From Clostridium_AD sp937920395 (GTDB lineage Bacteria; Bacillota; Clostridia; Clostridiales; Clostridiaceae): a stretch of 22,413 bases of DNA. Where the stretch lies: contig DAVZGP010000066.1 in NCBI GenBank assembly GCA_052274345.1, forward strand, positions 1-22,413, read 5' to 3'. A program made the translations under genes and the position numbers. This document shows, in pieces, positions 1 to 7,333 of the stretch. The notes under the pieces are model-generated. The model was not told the DNA's origin, made no database searches, and saw only the letters and a program-made list of their open reading frames with translations. Position 1 is the stretch's first letter; each line of letters starts with the position of its first letter.

Positions 1-915
1 TTTTGTATACCCAAAATGTTTCGCTATTTTCTTGTAATTTGGAACATCAATATCATATTTTTCTGCAATGTTTACAATACTAAAGATAAGTTCATCTTTT
101 TCGCTGCTTTTTCCTTTCTTAATATCCTTTTGCATTGAAGCAGTTGTATCTAAGCTAAATCCACTTAAAATTACAAGGTTTTCATCTACAAAGTCGGTAT
201 TCAAGTTAATATTTAATACAATTGCAATCTTTTGTAGTTCCTTAAGTAGCAATATAAACATTTTTCTACATTCTCCATCATTTTGAAATTCACCAGCTTC
301 AGCATCGTAATACGCTCCAGTAGATGCATATGCTGATGTAAATGAGAATTTCTTAAATATGTCACGTCTTATATTATCTGAAATAATTCCTTCTATTCCT
401 GCTTCCTCAAGATCTAATTGTATTTTATGTAATAAATTTATATCCACCTTTGTATCTTCTCTTGCGCCAAAAACGACTCTAAATATTTTAATTGTCTGCG
501 TTATCTCTCCAGGAGCTGATATGTATCCACCAACATAAATACAACCATCAAGAACAGTCATGTCAGTCAGAACCTTGGATAACTTCTCCTTGGCATTTAA
601 TGAATTCAAAATTGGAATTACAATGGTCTTTCCATTAGAAGCTTTCTTTATGATAGAAACAGTCTCATTTAAGGAATATCCTTTAACACATAAGAAGATC
701 ACATCAAACTTTCCATACTCCTCGTCGCCATCGAATACCTTAACGTTTTTCAAATTTATTTCGCCATTTAATGTTGAGTAAACTATAAGCCCGTTTTCCT
801 TTATAGCCTTTAGTTGAGCCCCTCTTGCTATAAATGTAACGTCTTTTCCGATTCTTGCTAAATATCCACCAATACAACCACCTGTACCGCCTGTTCCTAT
901 TATCAAGTATTTCAT
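1..915 (-). CDS. Ketopantoate reductase family (PanE/ApbA-like) oxidoreductase, 3' end cut off by window
   Basis: Reading the minus strand from an ATG at 915 gives 305 codons open to the window edge, so the last few residues and the stop are missing. The start follows a clear AGGAGAG site. The N-terminus has a Rossmann dinucleotide motif (GTGGTGG at residues 7-13, then G16), followed by a CVKGY segment that matches the KxY region of ketopantoate reductases. The C-terminal half holds FKKF and a SMQKDIKKGKSSEKDE stretch, where the family has its substrate-site Lys and a conserved SxxxD...G..TE motif. The family reduces 2-ketopantoate to pantoate with NADPH, but many clostridial members are paralogues of unknown substrate. 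No pantothenate gene is nearby, so the substrate is unassigned. Two near-identical palindromes lie just upstream. Confidence 0.88.
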   Translation of the reverse strand, partial: MKYLIIGTGGTGGCIGGYLARIGKDVTFIARGAQLKAIKENGLIVYSTLNGEINLKNVKVFDGDEEYGKFDVIFLCVKGYSLNETVSIIKKASNGKTIVIPILNSLNAKEKLSKVLTDMTVLDGCIYVGGYISAPGEITQTIKIFRVVFGAREDTKVDINLLHKIQLDLEEAGIEGIISDNIRRDIFKKFSFTSAYASTGAYYDAEAGEFQNDGECRKMFILLLKELQKIAIVLNINLNTDFVDENLVILSGFSLDTTASMQKDIKKGKSSEKDELIFSIVNIAEKYDIDVPNYKKIAKHFGYTK

Positions 916-928
916 AACTCACTCTCCT

Positions 929-986
929 ATATGTCACATATTAATATAAAATCCATTTGTTTTATTATAACTCATATGACACATAT
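929..986. promoter_or_regulatory. Pair of 13-bp palindromic operator-like sites upstream of the PanE-like gene
   Basis: ATATGTCACATAT (929-941) is a perfect palindrome around one central base. ATATGACACATAT (974-986) is the same site with one substitution when read on the other strand. The centres are 45 bp apart. The near site abuts the ribosome binding site of the reductase gene, and a -10-like TATAAT (minus strand, 969-964) lies between the two. I see no convincing -35 box. The layout is typical of a dimeric repressor binding twice; the regulator is not identified. Confidence 0.5.
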
Positions 987-1059
987 AATCGTTATTATAA
1001 ATACTATAAAATGTAGATGTTTTTTTAATTAGAGCCCCCTTTAATTAATATAAACCTAT

Positions 1060-1091
1060 AAAAGAACTGTTGAAATTTCAACAGTTCTTTT
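1060..1091 (-). terminator. Perfect hairpin terminator, possibly bidirectional
   Basis: The 32 bp from 1060 to 1091 form a perfect palindrome with AAAAGAACTGTTGAA as one arm. It ends in TTTT on both strands. It lies about 100 bp beyond the stop of the 240-residue membrane protein gene on the minus strand and is the likely end of that two-gene operon. Confidence 0.75.
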
Positions 1092-1193
1092 ATTTATTAG
1101 TATTTATTCTCTTAAAAAATATCCACATTAGGACAATGGCTAAAAAAACTAGTACAAAAATTCCACTCTAAACTCCACATATGCATAATATGT

Positions 1194-1916
1194 CTAATGT
1201 AAATTGTTAAATGGATTATTTGTCATTGCCTTTACAAATAAGTACGGAAAGGTGTTTTTTAGATGCTTAATATACATAATCCATTGACTTACACTTGCTC
1301 TATATACCCTTTTTATATCACTCCTTATATGTTCTTTTTCATCATCTCGTAGCTGTGACAAATTTCTTGAAGACAACTCATCTTGCAAATGAAAAACTGC
1401 CGTTAATAAGTGGGTAAAAGTTTCATGTTCCAACAAATTTGGATTTTCTAATAATCTCAATAAAAAACCTCTTTTACTTAGAAGGAATTCATTTATTTTC
1501 TCTAGGTCTATTTTGTGAAATTCAATTTCATAATTACAGTTTTTACATTTTTCTAATGCTTTTTTAAAATCTCTATCTTCCCAACTTGAATCAACTATAA
1601 GAAAACTCGCAATCTCATCAACATTCGGGTCAACAACTGTAAAATATTTTAATATATCAGTTCCAACTTCATTAAAAAACACACCTATTATTAAATTTAA
1701 CTTTTCTATTAAGCCTTCCGTCTCTCTTTGCTTAATAACCTTATCAATAACTAAGGATACTAACAAAACTTGAATAGGTATAAACGCTAAATCACCTAAA
1801 AAATACAACAAAATAAGATGTGTATCTCTAAAAAGATAATAATGGAGAGAATATAACACTACTGATAAAAATATCAATAACACTGAAAATCTAAAACGCC
1901 AACCTAATTTTTTCAT
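1194..1916 (-). CDS. Hypothetical membrane protein with two N-terminal helices
   Basis: This is a 240-residue protein not recognised as a named family. The ATG is preceded by a strong AGGAGG site. Two hydrophobic segments (about residues 8-28 and 33-58) sit at the N-terminus. The remaining roughly 180 residues are soluble, charged and probably helical, with a CKNC pair near residue 125. The gene starts 37 bp after the stop of the D-Ala-D-Ala carboxypeptidase gene on the same strand and is probably cotranscribed with it. A role at the cell envelope is only a guess from that context. A hairpin terminator follows at 1091-1060. Confidence 0.8.
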   Translation of the reverse strand: MKKLGWRFRFSVLLIFLSVVLYSLHYYLFRDTHLILLYFLGDLAFIPIQVLLVSLVIDKVIKQRETEGLIEKLNLIIGVFFNEVGTDILKYFTVVDPNVDEIASFLIVDSSWEDRDFKKALEKCKNCNYEIEFHKIDLEKINEFLLSKRGFLLRLLENPNLLEHETFTHLLTAVFHLQDELSSRNLSQLRDDEKEHIRSDIKRVYRASVSQWIMYIKHLKNTFPYLFVKAMTNNPFNNLH

Positions 1917-1953
1917 TCTTATCCTCCTATAATATTACTTATGATACATTCAT

Positions 1954-3228
1954 TTAATATTTTTCCCTTCTACTTCTTCTGTGTTTTCTCTTTTTTAAAT
2001 TATTTGTTCTTATTATTAGAGCTATTGATAATAAAAATACAATAATTATTGCAGCTGTCATAATATATATAGGCATATCATTCTTTATTAAAGATCCACT
2101 TGGAGCTGCAGAATATAATTTATACATTCTTACTTTTTCTCTTTGTGTTACTCTCAAGGTTCCAATGCTATCGTTTCCTTTAATACTAGAAACCGTTATA
2201 TCTGATAAGTTTATATTTTCCTTCAAATCTTTTTTATTTGCTTCGTTCTTATAATAACTAACATCCTCTTTAACTATTAGTGGTACACTAATAGCTTTCT
2301 CTGGTCCAAAGAATTTAAGAGGTTTGTATTTTAATATTTTTGTTTTCACAACAGAATCTTTTGCATATAATAAAGTCCTGTGTAAATCATAGCTGTAGTT
2401 AATTATTTTTTTCATATCATTGAAAACATAAGTGTCATTTGCATCCATAACCGATCCCATAACAACGCCCATAATTTCTCTACCATTTCTTTCATAAAAA
2501 GCTACAAGACATCTCCCTGCCTTTGATGTATATCCAGTTTTTCCTCCAATACACCCATTGAGTCCAAGAAGTTTGTTAGTATTTTTGATTTCAAATATTG
2601 TACCTTTTGATGTTGAAAAAGTACTTTGCTTTTTATTCATTGTCTCTTTTACCCATGGATTTAAAAATGCATCTCTAGCCAATATGCTCATATCATAAGG
2701 CGTACTATAATGTTCTGGGTCATGAAGTCCATTAGGCGTTACAAAATGGGTATTAGTCATCTTCAATTGGGCTGCCTTATCATTCATCACTTTCATAAAG
2801 TTTGTAGAATTTCCTGCAATGTTATCTGCAATCATATATGCCGCGTCATTTGCTGAAAATATTAATAAAGCATCCATTACATCTGTACTTGACATGGTCT
2901 CATTAAGACCGATTGAATGTAAACTAGCATTTAATGAATCTGCTGGCTGAATTTTTGCACTTTGTGAATATTTTATTTTATCAGTCTTTACCTTGTTCTC
3001 AGCGAGCAATAGTGCAGTTATTAGCTTTGTCATACTTGCAGGATACATTTTCTTGTCCACATCTTTAGCGTAAATTATCTCTCCAGTTGCAACGTCAACA
3101 GTGATAGCAGCTTTCCCATATATTGTTGGTTCATTAGTAATGCTCTTACTTGTAACAGCAAAAACATTTAAACTCATAGACGATACTAGAAACAATACAA
3201 TTAAAATAAAAAATCTTTTGTTTTTCAA
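1954..3228 (-). CDS. D-alanyl-D-alanine carboxypeptidase, DacF/PBP5 type (peptidase S11)
   Basis: This 424-residue penicillin-binding protein trims the terminal D-Ala from peptidoglycan stem peptides outside the membrane. All three active-site motifs are present: S65-M-T-K68, S125-A-N127 and K230-T-G232. A signal peptide covers about residues 1-25 (NVFA before the likely cut). Residues about 387-408 form a C-terminal membrane helix followed by a basic tail, instead of the amphipathic helix of E. coli PBP5. The start is TTG: GGAGAG ends 7 bases before it, and the ATG lying between the two is out of frame. A promoter with ATGACA / 17 bp / TATAAT is found at 3383-3355, giving a leader of about 120 nt. 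The membrane protein gene downstream is probably in the same operon. Confidence 0.93.
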   Translation of the reverse strand: MKNKRFFILIVLFLVSSMSLNVFAVTSKSITNEPTIYGKAAITVDVATGEIIYAKDVDKKMYPASMTKLITALLLAENKVKTDKIKYSQSAKIQPADSLNASLHSIGLNETMSSTDVMDALLIFSANDAAYMIADNIAGNSTNFMKVMNDKAAQLKMTNTHFVTPNGLHDPEHYSTPYDMSILARDAFLNPWVKETMNKKQSTFSTSKGTIFEIKNTNKLLGLNGCIGGKTGYTSKAGRCLVAFYERNGREIMGVVMGSVMDANDTYVFNDMKKIINYSYDLHRTLLYAKDSVVKTKILKYKPLKFFGPEKAISVPLIVKEDVSYYKNEANKKDLKENINLSDITVSSIKGNDSIGTLRVTQREKVRMYKLYSAAPSGSLIKNDMPIYIMTAAIIIVFLLSIALIIRTNNLKKRKHRRSRREKY

Positions 3229-3354
3229 CTTTCATCTCTCCATTAACTTTTATTTATTGTGTTTAAATTATATAATAAGACTTGCAATATATCATTTTAC
3301 AAGACGATTTTGAATACAAAATTTTTAATATGAAATTTTAGCGAATAAGCTAAT

Positions 3355-3383
3355 ATTATAGCACATTATTCAAATACTGTCAT
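3355..3383 (-). promoter_or_regulatory. Promoter of the carboxypeptidase operon
   Basis: On the minus strand the -35 is ATGACA (3383-3378) and the -10 is TATAAT (3360-3355), with a 17-bp spacer. Expected transcription start is near 3348. The -35 shares base 3383 with the -35 of the divergent mscS promoter. A weaker alternative (ATGATA / 17 / TATAAT) lies closer to the gene at 3295-3267. Confidence 0.6.
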
Positions 3384-3411
3384 TGACATAGATGTAATTT
3401 TGCTCTATACT
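3383..3411 (+). promoter_or_regulatory. Strong sigma-A-type promoter of the mscS-like operon
   Basis: TTGACA (3383-3388), a 17-bp spacer and TATACT (3406-3411) form a near-consensus promoter. Transcription should start near 3418, about 50 bases before the GTG start of the channel gene. Confidence 0.8.
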
Positions 3412-3413
3412 AC

Positions 3414-3443
3414 TTAAACTATATGTTAATACATGTAGTTTAA
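3414..3443. promoter_or_regulatory. 30-bp inverted repeat over the mscS transcription start
   Basis: Arms TTAAACTATATGT (3414-3426) and ACATGTAGTTTAA (3431-3443) are separated by TAAT and differ at a single position. The repeat begins 3 bp after the -10 box, so it is placed as an operator. In RNA it could also form a 13-bp stem at the very 5' end, with one U-G pair. Confidence 0.55.
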
Positions 3444-3468
3444 ATTAACATAAAGGGGAAGAAAGCTA

Positions 3469-4329
3469 GTGATTAAATTTTTGCTTAATATAGGTTTAAG
3501 ATTTGAAACTGTAGGAGTGTTAATAAAAATTATTATAACATTATTTATAATAATGTTGTTTCATTTGGTAAAAAAAAGTATATGCTCATTTATTAATAAA
3601 TCAAATTTTGATTCACTTAATACAATAAAATATAAAAAAACATCTTCAGTATCTTTAAATGTTCTAACTGCCATAGCGATTATACCAATATGGATGTATG
3701 AGTCTAAAGATATATTTACATTTCTCGGAATCTTCTCCGCTGGACTTGCCTTTGCCTTTCGTGATCTTGTAGCAAGTTTTTTAGGCTGGCTTATAATTAA
3801 TACTCATAAACCCTTTAAACTTGGAGATAGAATAAAAATTGGAGAAAGCCTGGGGGATGTAGTCGCTATAGATTGGTTTTATACTACTATAATTGAAGTT
3901 ATGGAAAATGACAACAGAACATATGGACAAAGCACTGGAAGAATTACTCATATACCAAATATACAAATACTCACTGAAGACCTTATAAATGAAACTAATG
4001 CATTCCCATTTACTTGGAATGAACTTAAAATAAGAGTTACACTCACGAGTAACTGGAGAAAGGCTAAGAACATATTAATGTCTATTGCTGATGATAAAGT
4101 AGGCGATATAGAGAAAGAGGCAAAAGATTCACTAAATATTGCATCAAAAACTCTTCCTATTTATTACGAGAATCTTTCTCACACAGTATATACTTCCATG
4201 GAATCCGGTTGTGTTTGTTTAAACTTAAGGCTTATTTGCAAGGCTAGAAATTTCAGGAATTTACAACATGCCTTAATTGAAGATATTTTAGATGAATTTA
4301 CTAAACATAAGGATATTGAATTATTATGA
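3469..4329 (+). CDS. Small-conductance mechanosensitive channel (MscS family)
   Basis: This 286-residue protein should be a membrane channel that opens under turgor stress. Predicted helices lie at about residues 14-36, 62-78 and 84-112. The last is followed by the family's PFKLGDRIKIG segment, the start of the cytosolic beta domain (MscS: PFRAGDYVDLGG). The pore-helix region (GIFSAGLAFAFRD) has the small-residue packing of MscS TM3. The GTG start at 3469 follows AAGGGGAA at a 10-base gap. The AEC-type carrier gene follows 45 bp later and is probably cotranscribed. Confidence 0.88.
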   Translation: MIKFLLNIGLRFETVGVLIKIIITLFIIMLFHLVKKSICSFINKSNFDSLNTIKYKKTSSVSLNVLTAIAIIPIWMYESKDIFTFLGIFSAGLAFAFRDLVASFLGWLIINTHKPFKLGDRIKIGESLGDVVAIDWFYTTIIEVMENDNRTYGQSTGRITHIPNIQILTEDLINETNAFPFTWNELKIRVTLTSNWRKAKNILMSIADDKVGDIEKEAKDSLNIASKTLPIYYENLSHTVYTSMESGCVCLNLRLICKARNFRNLQHALIEDILDEFTKHKDIELL

Positions 4330-4374
4330 TTCCAATATATTTCCACTTTAAATACCATCGTAAGGAGACATTAA

Positions 4375-5283
4375 ATGAACACTATTAACTCACAATTTGT
4401 TATGTCGTTAAGTATTATTTTACTCGGATACTTTCTAAAGAAAGTAAATGTATTGAAAGAAAGCGATGGAGGCGTCATCTCTAGATTGATTTTTAATGTT
4501 ACACTTCCCTCCATTGTAATAAATGTTTTCAGTACTATGACTATAGACAAAAGCCTATTACTCGTACCTATAATTAGCTTTGTATTTGGGTTAATTATGG
4601 CATTAGTCGCACTCATTGCATTCAAAGGAGAATCAAGGCGCGAAAAAGGAATGTTAACAATGTTAGTCCCTTCCTTCAATGTCGGGCTTTTCGCATATCC
4701 TATAGTTGAGTCCATATGGGGCCGAACAGGGCTCAAATACTTTGGAATGTTTGATATGGGCAATTCCTTCATTGTTTTCGCTGTTTGCTATATTATTGCA
4801 AGCATTTATTCAAGTAGCAAAGGTGAAATAAGTTACAAAAATATTTTATCTAAGACACTACACTCAATACCTTTTCTTACATACATTATTACTTTGGCTA
4901 TTAATCTCTTAGGCCTTACCATTCCCAAGCCTATTATACAAATAACTGGAATTCTATCCAAAGCAAATATGCCTCTTGCGTTATTAGCACTTGGATTATA
5001 CTTAAGCTTTTCCTTTAAAAAGGTATATTTAAAAAATATGGCCAAGATAATTGCATTAAGATACATAATTGGATTTGGAGTAGGCATACTTATTTATACT
5101 TTAGTACCCCTAGATCCAATGTTTAAAAAGACTATATTAATCGGTCTTATATTACCAATTAGTTTTACAGTTATTCCTTACTCAGTAGAATTTAGCTACG
5201 ATACTAGGTTTGTAGCTACTGTCAATAATCTTACAATTATAATAAGCTTTTTACTTATGTGGGCAATTATTTCCTTTGTTTAA
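4375..5283 (+). CDS. AEC family transporter (auxin efflux carrier / malate permease type)
   Basis: This 302-residue, very hydrophobic protein has about ten membrane segments and a short polar loop near residues 82-90. This is the usual size and layout of bacterial AEC carriers. The N-terminal pattern (LLGYFLKKVNVL...D.G.ISRLIFNVTLPS) is characteristic: after the first helix comes a Lys-rich turn and then an N-x-x-LP motif. Family members move organic acids such as malate, but the substrate here cannot be read from sequence. TAAGGAG lies 7 bases before the ATG. The 45-bp gap to the channel gene suggests an operon. The gene's 3' end is also the point where a decayed minus-strand gene stops. Confidence 0.85.
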   Translation: MNTINSQFVMSLSIILLGYFLKKVNVLKESDGGVISRLIFNVTLPSIVINVFSTMTIDKSLLLVPIISFVFGLIMALVALIAFKGESRREKGMLTMLVPSFNVGLFAYPIVESIWGRTGLKYFGMFDMGNSFIVFAVCYIIASIYSSSKGEISYKNILSKTLHSIPFLTYIITLAINLLGLTIPKPIIQITGILSKANMPLALLALGLYLSFSFKKVYLKNMAKIIALRYIIGFGVGILIYTLVPLDPMFKKTILIGLILPISFTVIPYSVEFSYDTRFVATVNNLTIIISFLLMWAIISFV

Positions 5284-5612
5284 AATATATAAATTGTCTA
5301 CTATGTCACAAAGCTTAGAGCTCAGTCGCAATATATGTTGCGATCCTCTTTTATTATTAAAGTCTCCAAACGCATTTCGCCAACTTGCATCATGAATTCC
5401 AATACCTGCGTTAAACGGCATCCAAAAGGTAACAGGTGAAGCATATCCTTTACCTTTAAGAACTGCATCTTTTTCTTTATCTTTTAATTTATATACGCCA
5501 TCTGGTGTTGCATCATTCAAGCTTACATTCCTGTGACAATATCCACCCCTTCATCACAACTAATTTTAAAATTAGTTGGTATCTTTTCTAAGTCTATATT
5601 TCAGTTTATGTA
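5284..5612 (-). pseudogene. Decayed L,D-transpeptidase (YkuD domain) gene
   Basis: On the minus strand residues matching a YkuD catalytic domain are spread over two frames. One piece reads IDLEK...EGVDIVTG (about 5600-5530). After a one-base deletion near 5529 the next reads VSLNDATPDGVYKL, then GYASPVTFWMPFNAGIGIHDASWR, the family's hallmark region, here without a break to about 5360. The catalytic SHGCIN motif is wrecked: the reading is GSQHILRLSS, as expected from small deletions in a HGCINLSS coding stretch. Upstream of IDLEK a stop interrupts the frame. The similarity ends where the AEC gene's 3' end begins, so the C-terminus was lost as well. An intact enzyme would make 3-3 cross-links in peptidoglycan; this copy cannot. 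Confidence 0.75.
5557..5578. repeat. 22-bp perfect palindrome
   Basis: The sequence reads the same on both strands from 5557 to 5578 (arm CAACTAATTTT). It lies within the decayed L,D-transpeptidase gene, so it may be chance or drift in non-functional DNA. There is no T-run to make it a terminator. Confidence 0.5.
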
Positions 5613-5748
5613 CTAGCCCTCCTACTTAACCCAATTTTTATAAATAATTTATGTGATTTAAAAAATATTGTAAAGACATTACTCTAGTTGCAAAGAAAAC
5701 TCCAAATTGGGGATGTATTAAACTTTCAACAAATGTAATCTATACAAT

Positions 5749-5910
5749 AAACACAAGTTGATTTATTCTTATTCTTATGCTACTATATTACGTAGAACAT
5801 TTAGGAGTAGTATCAATTTAAGTTTATATAATCCTAGATACCCTTGTAAATAGAGGTTTCTTAGTTATGAAACACAATAAATCAAACTCAAGGATTAACA
5901 AAATAGAAGA
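5749..5910 (+). pseudogene. Remnant of a MarR-family regulator gene
   Basis: Directly before the MATE exporter, the plus strand encodes pieces resembling the MarR winged helix. One frame reads TQVDLFLFLCYYI (from 5751). A second reads VEHLGVVSI, stop, VYIILDTLVNRGFLVMKHNK, SNSRINKI (5792-5905). The helix-turn-helix to wing pattern (LA.HLGVSKS.I.RILDTLVNRGF...SRIN) is recognisable, but a stop codon and a frame change break it. MarR genes commonly sit next to MATE exporters, which supports the reading. I see no N-terminal dimerisation helix and no start codon with a ribosome binding site. Identification is by eye from about 50 residues. Confidence 0.5.
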
Positions 5911-5939
5911 TACAATATTAATTAAAAGGTGGTATTTAT

Positions 5940-7319
5940 ATGGATAATACAAATGAATTAGCGTCAGAGAAGGTTGGCTCCCTTCTTTGGAAATTTTCAA
6001 TTCCTGCAATAATAGGAATGCTTGTAAACGCTTTATACAGTGTTGTGGATAGGATTTTTATTGGTAGAGGTGTTCCTGATCCTCTTGCTCTCTCGGGAGT
6101 CGCTATAACCTTTCCAATTACAAATGTTATAATGGCCTTTGGAATGCTTGTTGGAATTGGTGGAGCTGCTGTAGTTTCTATTAAACTTGGACAGCATAAA
6201 AAGGAAGATGCAGAGAAGATACTGGGAAATGCATTTGTATTAGTAGTTATACTTTCTATAGCAGTAAGTATTGTAGGCCTTGTATTGCTTAATCCGATAC
6301 TAATCCTTCTTGGTGCTAGCCCAGCAACAATTACTTATGCTAAACAATTCGGATCTATAATATTACTTGGAGTTATACTTCAAAATTTAGGTTTTGGTAT
6401 GAATCCATTTATACGTTCAGAAGGTAATGCACTTATGGCTATGGTTACAATGCTTATAGGTGCTATACTAAATTTCATATTGAATCCTATATTTATTTTT
6501 GGTCTAAATATGGGAGTAGTTGGTTCAGCCCTAGCTACTGTAATTTCTCAAGCTGTATGTTCTATTTGGGTCCTTTCATACTTTTTAAGAGGGAAAAGTG
6601 TCTTGAAATTAAAAAGAAAAAACATGAGGTTACAGAAGGAAATTGTGAAAGAAATATTAGAAATAGGTGCGTCTCCTTTTTCTATGCAAATGGCAGCTGG
6701 TCTTATTACTGTAACCTTTAATAAGAGCCTCGCAAAATATGGTGGAGATTTGGCAATAGGCGCTTTTTCACTAATAAATAGTATAAATATGTTAATTATG
6801 ATGCCTGTTTTTGGATTAAATCAGGGAGCACAACCGATTATAGGTTATAACTATGGTGCTAAAAGTTACACGCGGGTAAAACTAGCATTAAAATATGCAA
6901 CTATCGTCGCTACCCTTATGACTATAGTTGGCTTTGTGTTTGTTCAACTTTTCTCGGTTCAAATAATAAGTATATTTAACAACAGCGACAAAGAACTTAT
7001 AAGTCTTGGTTCTAGAGGATTAAGAATATTTCTTATAATGCTTCCATTAATAGGTTCGCAGGTTGTGTTTACAAATTATTTTCAAGCTGTAGGTAAGGCT
7101 AAGATCTCTATCTTCTTAAGTCTTTTAAGACAAATTATAGTACTTTTACCCTTAATACTTTTAATGCCACGTTTATTTAAATTAGATGGAGTATGGATGG
7201 CTGGACCAGCATCTGACTTTATCGCATTTATAATAACAATCGTAATGATAACAATAGAGATAAAGAAGATGAATAAACATGAGCTAAGTTTAGAGCGAAT
7301 TAAAGAAAATGTTATATAA
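5940..7319 (+). CDS. MATE family multidrug/metabolite efflux transporter
   Basis: This 459-residue protein has about twelve membrane helices and is of normal length for the family. The N-terminal part carries the MATE pattern (LASEKVGSLLWKFSIPAIIGMLVNALYSVVDRIFIGR, split here by natural variation), and the second half repeats it with NQGAQPIIGYNYGAK near residues 297-312. MATE proteins export cationic drugs or metabolites in exchange for Na+ or H+; the substrate is unknown. AAAGGTGG precedes the ATG by 7 bases. A possible promoter (TTGATT / 17 / TACTAT, 5758-5786) lies inside the MarR remnant. The stop is only 14 bp from the stop of the converging CDF gene, with no hairpin between them. Confidence 0.93.
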   Translation: MDNTNELASEKVGSLLWKFSIPAIIGMLVNALYSVVDRIFIGRGVPDPLALSGVAITFPITNVIMAFGMLVGIGGAAVVSIKLGQHKKEDAEKILGNAFVLVVILSIAVSIVGLVLLNPILILLGASPATITYAKQFGSIILLGVILQNLGFGMNPFIRSEGNALMAMVTMLIGAILNFILNPIFIFGLNMGVVGSALATVISQAVCSIWVLSYFLRGKSVLKLKRKNMRLQKEIVKEILEIGASPFSMQMAAGLITVTFNKSLAKYGGDLAIGAFSLINSINMLIMMPVFGLNQGAQPIIGYNYGAKSYTRVKLALKYATIVATLMTIVGFVFVQLFSVQIISIFNNSDKELISLGSRGLRIFLIMLPLIGSQVVFTNYFQAVGKAKISIFLSLLRQIIVLLPLILLMPRLFKLDGVWMAGPASDFIAFIITIVMITIEIKKMNKHELSLERIKENVI

Positions 7320-7333
7320 GTAATTAACGCTTT

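Noticed and set aside
740..937. 65-codon minus-strand frame
   Set aside because: Out-of-frame shadow of the ketopantoate-reductase-family gene, which reads through the same bases in the correct frame from 915.
1090..1172. Minus-strand frame encoding a short hydrophobic peptide (GIFVLVFLAIVLMWIF then a basic tail)
   Set aside because: It looks like a single-helix peptide, but there is no in-frame start codon with a ribosome binding site and a stop lies directly upstream. It could be a remnant. Not strong enough to list as a gene.
3233..3235. ATG start for the carboxypeptidase
   Set aside because: It is out of frame with the protein and too close to the GGAGAG site. The TTG at 3228 is in frame and correctly spaced.
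5251..5520. 89-codon open frame on the minus strand
   Set aside because: Not an intact gene. It is the longest unbroken piece of the decayed L,D-transpeptidase, and its last residues run into the antisense of the AEC gene.
7320..7333. Terminator between the converging MATE and CDF genes
   Set aside because: The 14-bp gap has no inverted repeat or T-run. The genes may end within each other's sequence, but no signal is visible.
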